From NCBI GenBank assembly GCA_030536515.1, contig JAUNPV010000002.1:62001-126000 (forward strand): a stretch of DNA of 64,000 bases, written 5' to 3'. A model generated the notes under the pieces. The model had not been told where the DNA came from. It made no database searches and was given only the letters and a program-made list of their open reading frames with translations. Positions 58,187 through 64,000 of this stretch are shown here, piece after piece. The DNA is from Eubacteriales bacterium (lineage in GTDB: Bacteria > Bacillota > Clostridia > Oscillospirales > Oscillospiraceae). Made by a program: the position numbers and the translations under genes. Within the stretch, counting starts at the first letter, position 1, and each line of letters begins with the position of its first letter.

Positions 58187-59357
58187 TGGTTTCTCCAATC
58201 TTTTGTGCCCTGCCGATCATTTCGGTGCAGTCGTAGGTCCCCTCCAGGCGGTAGAGGCCCTCCGCTTCCGAGAAGCGCTGCTGCTTTTGGAGGATCTGCC
58301 CGGAAATCATCTGACTGCGCAGATACGACGCGCCGAAAGAATCCAGGGCCGCCTCCGCCCGGGTCCGGTCCGCCCGGGCCTCCTCCACAGACCAGCAGGT
58401 GTATTCCTCCACGCACAGGGCGATGGGCAGCCGGAAGCCTCCCGGCAGGGTGATATAGAATTCTCTATACATTCTACCACAAGTGGTATCACAAATTCCA
58501 CTGTCTTTCCATAAATTTATTCGTTTTTTTCTGTAGCGGAGGCTGATTTTTCGCCGGAGGTCCCCCTTCTGCCCCCGAACGAGGCAGGTAACCGGGGTCA
58601 CGGTCTCCAATTCCCGCCGGGTCTGGGCGAAAATCTCCCCCTCCGCCCCCGTAGCCCGGATGCAGATGCCGCAGTCGGTGAAGCCGGAAATCAGGGTCTG
58701 GCCCCGGCGGACGGTCTGGCCGGTCTGAAACAGGGCGGTCCCCTGGGTCACGTCGGCGGACAGGATAAAGCCGTCCCGGCTGGCCACAATGGCCGCCGGG
58801 AGAGCCTGGGCCGTCTGCTTTGCCTCGGTGCGCTCCCGGACGGAAATCACCGCCGTGCAGCCGGAGGTGTTCACCCCCGCCCAGCCCAGCTCCGGAATGG
58901 CCCCCAGAAGGGCGTTTTTCACCTTCTCACTGCGGACATACCGGCGGGAGGCCCCAAAGCCCACGCCGCAGTCCTCTGCCGCCGCCAGAATCTGCCTGGC
59001 AGGGACGGCCTCGTTCCCCTCCACCCGGATGAACAGCACCCGGGTGGGAAGATACAGCCCCAGGGCCATCAGCATTGCCAGCCCCACCAGCAGCACAGGC
59101 CGCCGCAGCAGGCCCAGTCCCGTCCAGTAAAGGCCCTCCCGGCCCAGGACCCGCAGCCGTGCCCCCCGTCTTTGGCAGAGACTGCTCAGCTTTTTCATAT
59201 CCCGGCGGCGGATATGGAAGCAGACCGTCAAATCGTCCATCCCCTCCAGCCGGGAAACGGCAATGCCTGCCCGGTTGACGGCGGCCAGCAGCGCTGTGCA
59301 GTCGGCGCTTGTCACCTCCACCCGGCAGATGCCGGTAATCGATTCCCATATATTCAT
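58170..59357 (-). CDS. yqfD: sporulation protein YqfD
   Basis: The 395-residue protein has a short cytosolic N-terminus, a membrane span at about 87-106, and an external part with the YqfD pattern IRVEGNEAVPARQILAAAEDCGV and a POTRA-like fold. A Cys-containing C-terminal tail ends in KIGETNGKRD. YqfD is needed in B. subtilis sporulation under sigma-E. ATG at 59357 follows GGAGGG. Confidence 0.9.
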   Translation of the reverse strand: MNIWESITGICRVEVTSADCTALLAAVNRAGIAVSRLEGMDDLTVCFHIRRRDMKKLSSLCQRRGARLRVLGREGLYWTGLGLLRRPVLLVGLAMLMALGLYLPTRVLFIRVEGNEAVPARQILAAAEDCGVGFGASRRYVRSEKVKNALLGAIPELGWAGVNTSGCTAVISVRERTEAKQTAQALPAAIVASRDGFILSADVTQGTALFQTGQTVRRGQTLISGFTDCGICIRATGAEGEIFAQTRRELETVTPVTCLVRGQKGDLRRKISLRYRKKRINLWKDSGICDTTCGRMYREFYITLPGGFRLPIALCVEEYTCWSVEEARADRTRAEAALDSFGASYLRSQMISGQILQKQQRFSEAEGLYRLEGTYDCTEMIGRAQKIGETNGKRD

Positions 59358-59635
59358 GGCACTGCCCTCCGCTGGAGGCTGACACCGCTGATTTTGCCGC
59401 AGATGACCAGCTGCTCTGCGGTCATCCGGAGAATTTGCAGCCCCTCCCCCAGAATGCTCACCTGGCCGTAGCACATTCCAACGGTGATGCGGGTGCAGCC
59501 GTACTCCTTCACGCCCCGGTGGTTCTCAATCAGCACCCGCCGGTCCCCTGCCAGCTCCACGATGGGGTGGCCCGGCAGTACGCTGAGGTCGGCCTCGTCC
59601 GTCAGCCGCCTGAGAAAATACCCTCCCTTGCCCAT
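59354..59635 (-). CDS. yqfC: sporulation protein YqfC
   Basis: The 93-residue protein equals B. subtilis YqfC in length and overlaps yqfD by four bases. Features are the PIVELAGDRRVLIENHRGVKEYG and ILGEGLQILRMTAEQLVICGKI segments typical of the family. ATG at 59635 follows AAGGAGG. A candidate sigma-E -10 lies 22 bases upstream. Confidence 0.9.
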   Translation of the reverse strand: MGKGGYFLRRLTDEADLSVLPGHPIVELAGDRRVLIENHRGVKEYGCTRITVGMCYGQVSILGEGLQILRMTAEQLVICGKISGVSLQRRAVP

Positions 59636-59656
59636 TCCGGCACCTCCTTTTTTGGT

Positions 59657-59685
59657 AGTGTATGAATGGAGGGGCCCCGGTTTGC
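59657..59685 (-). promoter_or_regulatory. candidate sigma-E promoter of yqfC-yqfD
   Basis: The -10 CATACACT on the minus strand (59657-59664) is a perfect match to the sigma-E consensus. At 14 bases upstream GCAAACC matches KMATATT at three of seven positions, so the -35 is weak. Confidence 0.45.
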
Positions 59686-59709
59686 ATAGATTCTTCCGAG
59701 GTGAGATGC

Positions 59710-60678
59710 TTGAAGCGAACGGCTTTTCTTCCCGGGATGGGGGCATTTGTGGGAACGCTCCTGCTGATTCTGGACAGCAAAACGGCCCTGGCCGGGGCCA
59801 AAACCGGGGTGACCCTGTGCATCAGCACGGTGATTCCCGCTTTGTTTCCCTTTCTGGTGCTGTCGGCCATGGTCATGGGCACGTCCTTTGGGGTGCTGGG
59901 ACCACTGGGCAGGCTGTGCTGTCTGCCCAAGGGGGCTGAAAATCTTCTGATTCCTGCCTTTCTGGGCGGCTATCCCGTGGGGGCCAGGACCGTGGCCCGG
60001 GCCTGGCGTGAGGGCAGGCTGAATCGCCGGGAGGCGGAGGGGCTGCTGGGCTTTTGCAGCCATGCAGGGCCCTCTTTTATCTTTGGAATGGGGGCGGTGG
60101 TGTTCCCCGCAGGCTGGATGAGCTGGGCCCTGTGGGGCATTCACCTGGCCTCGGGGGTGCTGACGGCGAGACTCCTGGGCCCCGTGGGGGACCGGGCGGT
60201 CTCGCTGGATGCCGGGAAGGGCCCTACCCTCTCTGGGGCATTGTCTCAGGCGCTGTCGGTGATGGGGCTGATTTGCGGGTGGGTGGTGCTGTTTCGGGTG
60301 GTCATCGCCTTTTTGTCCAGGTGGGTGCTGTTTCTGCTGCCTGCCCAGGTTCAAATTCTGATTGTGGGGCTGCTGGAGCTGACCAACGGGTGCTGCGTGC
60401 TGCCTCTGGTGGAGGACACTGCCCTGCGGTTTACCCTTTGCTCCGGGATGCTGGCCGCCGGAGGGCTGTGCGTGCTCATGCAGACCGCCTCCGTCACCGC
60501 CGGGCTGTCTCTGCGGCGGTACTGCCTGGGCAAGGCAATTCAGACGGCTCTGAGCCTGCTGCTGTGCGGCTGCCTGTTCCGGGGGAAATATGTTATCGTC
60601 CCCACAGCCCTCTTGGTGCTTGCCCTGCTGATGAAAAAGCAAAAAAGGGCTGGAATTCCGGCCCGGTCTGGTATATAA
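59710..60678 (+). CDS. YlbJ-like sporulation integral membrane protein
   Basis: The 322-residue protein has about eight membrane spans. The segments VTLCISTVIPALFPFLVLSAMVMG, FLGGYPVGARTVARAWREGRL and FCSHAGPSFIFGMGA match the YlbJ/nucleoside-recognition family, which is sigma-E controlled in Bacillus. Start is uncertain: ATG 59662, GTG 59701 and TTG 59710 are in frame. TTG 59710 is preferred because GAGGTGA lies five bases before it. It is divergent from yqfC, so two spore genes may share this control region. Confidence 0.8.
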   Translation: MKRTAFLPGMGAFVGTLLLILDSKTALAGAKTGVTLCISTVIPALFPFLVLSAMVMGTSFGVLGPLGRLCCLPKGAENLLIPAFLGGYPVGARTVARAWREGRLNRREAEGLLGFCSHAGPSFIFGMGAVVFPAGWMSWALWGIHLASGVLTARLLGPVGDRAVSLDAGKGPTLSGALSQALSVMGLICGWVVLFRVVIAFLSRWVLFLLPAQVQILIVGLLELTNGCCVLPLVEDTALRFTLCSGMLAAGGLCVLMQTASVTAGLSLRRYCLGKAIQTALSLLLCGCLFRGKYVIVPTALLVLALLMKKQKRAGIPARSGI

Positions 60679-60709
60679 TATGCATATCACCGTTTGGGAG
60701 GAACCAGTC

Positions 60710-60919
60710 ATGCTGTTTCGGAAAAAGATAGAACACGCCTGCGCCTACTGCATCCACGGCGCCAAGCTGGAGGACGGCCAGGTCCTGTGCGCCAAAAAAG
60801 GACTGAAAGCCGCCGGAGACAAGTGCTTCCGCTTCCGCTACGACCCCCTGAAGCGGGTGCCGCTGAAGGCCCGGGCCCTGGATTTGAGCCGGTACGAAAA
60901 CGAAGACTACACCCTGTAA
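60710..60919 (+). CDS. small Cys-rich protein
   Basis: The 69-residue protein has four cysteines in C-x2-C-x12-C-x11-C spacing (HACAYCIHG...LCAKKG...KCFRFRYDPLKR), probably a metal site. Similar short proteins are widespread in Clostridia, without known function. ATG at 60710 follows GGGAGG. TATAAT lies at 60674-60679 but has no convincing -35. Confidence 0.75.
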   Translation: MLFRKKIEHACAYCIHGAKLEDGQVLCAKKGLKAAGDKCFRFRYDPLKRVPLKARALDLSRYENEDYTL

Positions 60920-60933
60920 CAGGAAGGATAGCT

Positions 60934-61299
60934 ATGACGAAACAGAGAATCCTCTGCCTGATTCTGGCCTGCGTCCTGCTTCTCGGGGCCATTCTCGTGC
61001 CGGTCCTGTCCGGCCTTCGCCCAGAATCGGACAGGTCGGTGTCCGACTATTTCTACATCCAGATTTACGGCAGCGACGATCAGGTAGTATCCAAATACAA
61101 GGTCAATCTGGACGGCCGCATATCCGGGAAAACCAGGGAAATCACCGCATTAACGCTCAGCCTGGATGCCGGGGACCAATGTGAAACGGAGTACCGCATT
61201 GACGGAAGCGATGCGTTTGTGAAGCTCACCCACCCGGTGGAGGGCTACCTGCTGCGCCAGTTCACCCTGGGCGCAGACGGTGTTTTTTCAGCGCAATAG
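60934..61299 (+). CDS. small exported or anchored protein, unknown
   Basis: The 121-residue protein has an N-terminal hydrophobic segment (residues 6-26, ending LSGLRPES) and an outer domain of about 90 residues with two Cys and beta-rich sequence (YFYIQIYGSDDQVVSKYKV). AGGAAGGA precedes the ATG. It lies 14 bases after the Cys-rich gene and is probably in its operon. The family is not recognised. Confidence 0.7.
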   Translation: MTKQRILCLILACVLLLGAILVPVLSGLRPESDRSVSDYFYIQIYGSDDQVVSKYKVNLDGRISGKTREITALTLSLDAGDQCETEYRIDGSDAFVKLTHPVEGYLLRQFTLGADGVFSAQ

Positions 61300-61304
61300 C
61301 ATAC

Positions 61305-61339
61305 AGCAGGCCCGACAAAACCGTCGGGCCTGCTGCTTT

Positions 61340-61340
<1 letters not shown>
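61305..61340. terminator. terminator between convergent genes
   Basis: AGCAGGCCCGAC/GTCGGGCCTGCT with loop AAAACC and GCTTTTTA after it. Confidence 0.9.
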
Positions 61341-63938
<2,598 letters not shown>

Positions 63939-63955
63939 ACGCATCCCCCCGAAGG

Positions 63956-63984
63956 AGGATATGCGCCGGGGCACGGGAATATGA
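63956..63984 (-). promoter_or_regulatory. sigma-E promoter of yunB
   Basis: TCATATT (perfect KMATATT) and CATATCCT (six of eight to CATACACT) separated by 14 bases, on the minus strand, 18 bases before the ATG. Confidence 0.6.
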
Positions 63985-64000
63985 AACGGAATGTAAAACG

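Overview
The window looks like chromosome from a GC-rich, spore-forming gut Clostridium relative (Oscillospiraceae/Ruminococcaceae type). The basis is the sporulation set (cotJ operon, cwlD, yqfC, yqfD, a ylbJ-like gene, yunB, a GerMN lipoprotein, a spoIIM-like gene), the Firmicutes-type era/recO/phoH/ybeY neighbourhood, a T-box leader before cysS, strong AGGAGG ribosome sites, and GC-rich codon use broken by a few AT-rich islands. The taxonomic placement is inference.

The main discovery is a spore-coat gene, cotJC, cut in two by a 7.8-kb element. Its first 62 codons lie at 15657-15842 behind a cotJA-cotJB fusion. The rest lies at 7429-7839. Both halves are on the minus strand and end in a shared 12-bp core (11 of 12 identical). 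Just inside one junction is a 503-residue large serine recombinase with a small overlapping upstream gene. Removing 7,817 bp would restore an in-frame CotJC of about 198 residues, with the join just before its metal-ligand motif. This is the architecture of a developmentally excised intervening element of the skin type. Its cargo is unusual: a Y-family DNA polymerase, a U32-like protein, two acetyltransferases and an ABC-F ATPase.

Layout. 1-2 kb: YdjG/H/I-like operon. 2.1-4.5 kb: DUF2200 gene, AbrB-type regulator with a glycosyltransferase, membrane protein. 4.6-6.7 kb: ECF sigma factor and its membrane partner. 6.7-7.4 kb: alkyladenine glycosylase. 7.4-16.3 kb: split cotJ operon with the element. 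16.4-20.3 kb: cwlD, a MazG-like gene, radA, an acetyltransferase, a transferred transglutaminase-like gene. 20.5-29.2 kb: antiporter, an attenuated methyltransferase, NUDIX/kinase/dehydrogenase operon, pseudouridine synthase, tRNA-Ser, punA and small enzymes. 29.2-31.4 kb: GerMN lipoprotein and a six-SH3b lipoprotein. 31.4-37.1 kb: T-box-cysS-polA-rimI-tsaD operon. 37.1-39.6 kb: repeat and tyrosine-recombinase patch. 39.6-45.9 kb: pfkA, regulators, small hydrolases, xerD and a spoIIM-like gene. 46-52.3 kb: coaD, rsmD, a metalloprotease, uvrC, HPr. 52.3-60.9 kb: mutS2, recO, yqzL, era, ybeY, phoH, yqfD, yqfC and the ylbJ-like gene. 60.9-64 kb: ligA and yunB.

Several genes are tightly coupled by 4-nt overlaps. 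Candidate sigma-E promoters stand before the cotJ operon, yqfC and yunB. Several short palindromic repeat families sit between genes. No rRNA, CRISPR array or complete prophage was seen.
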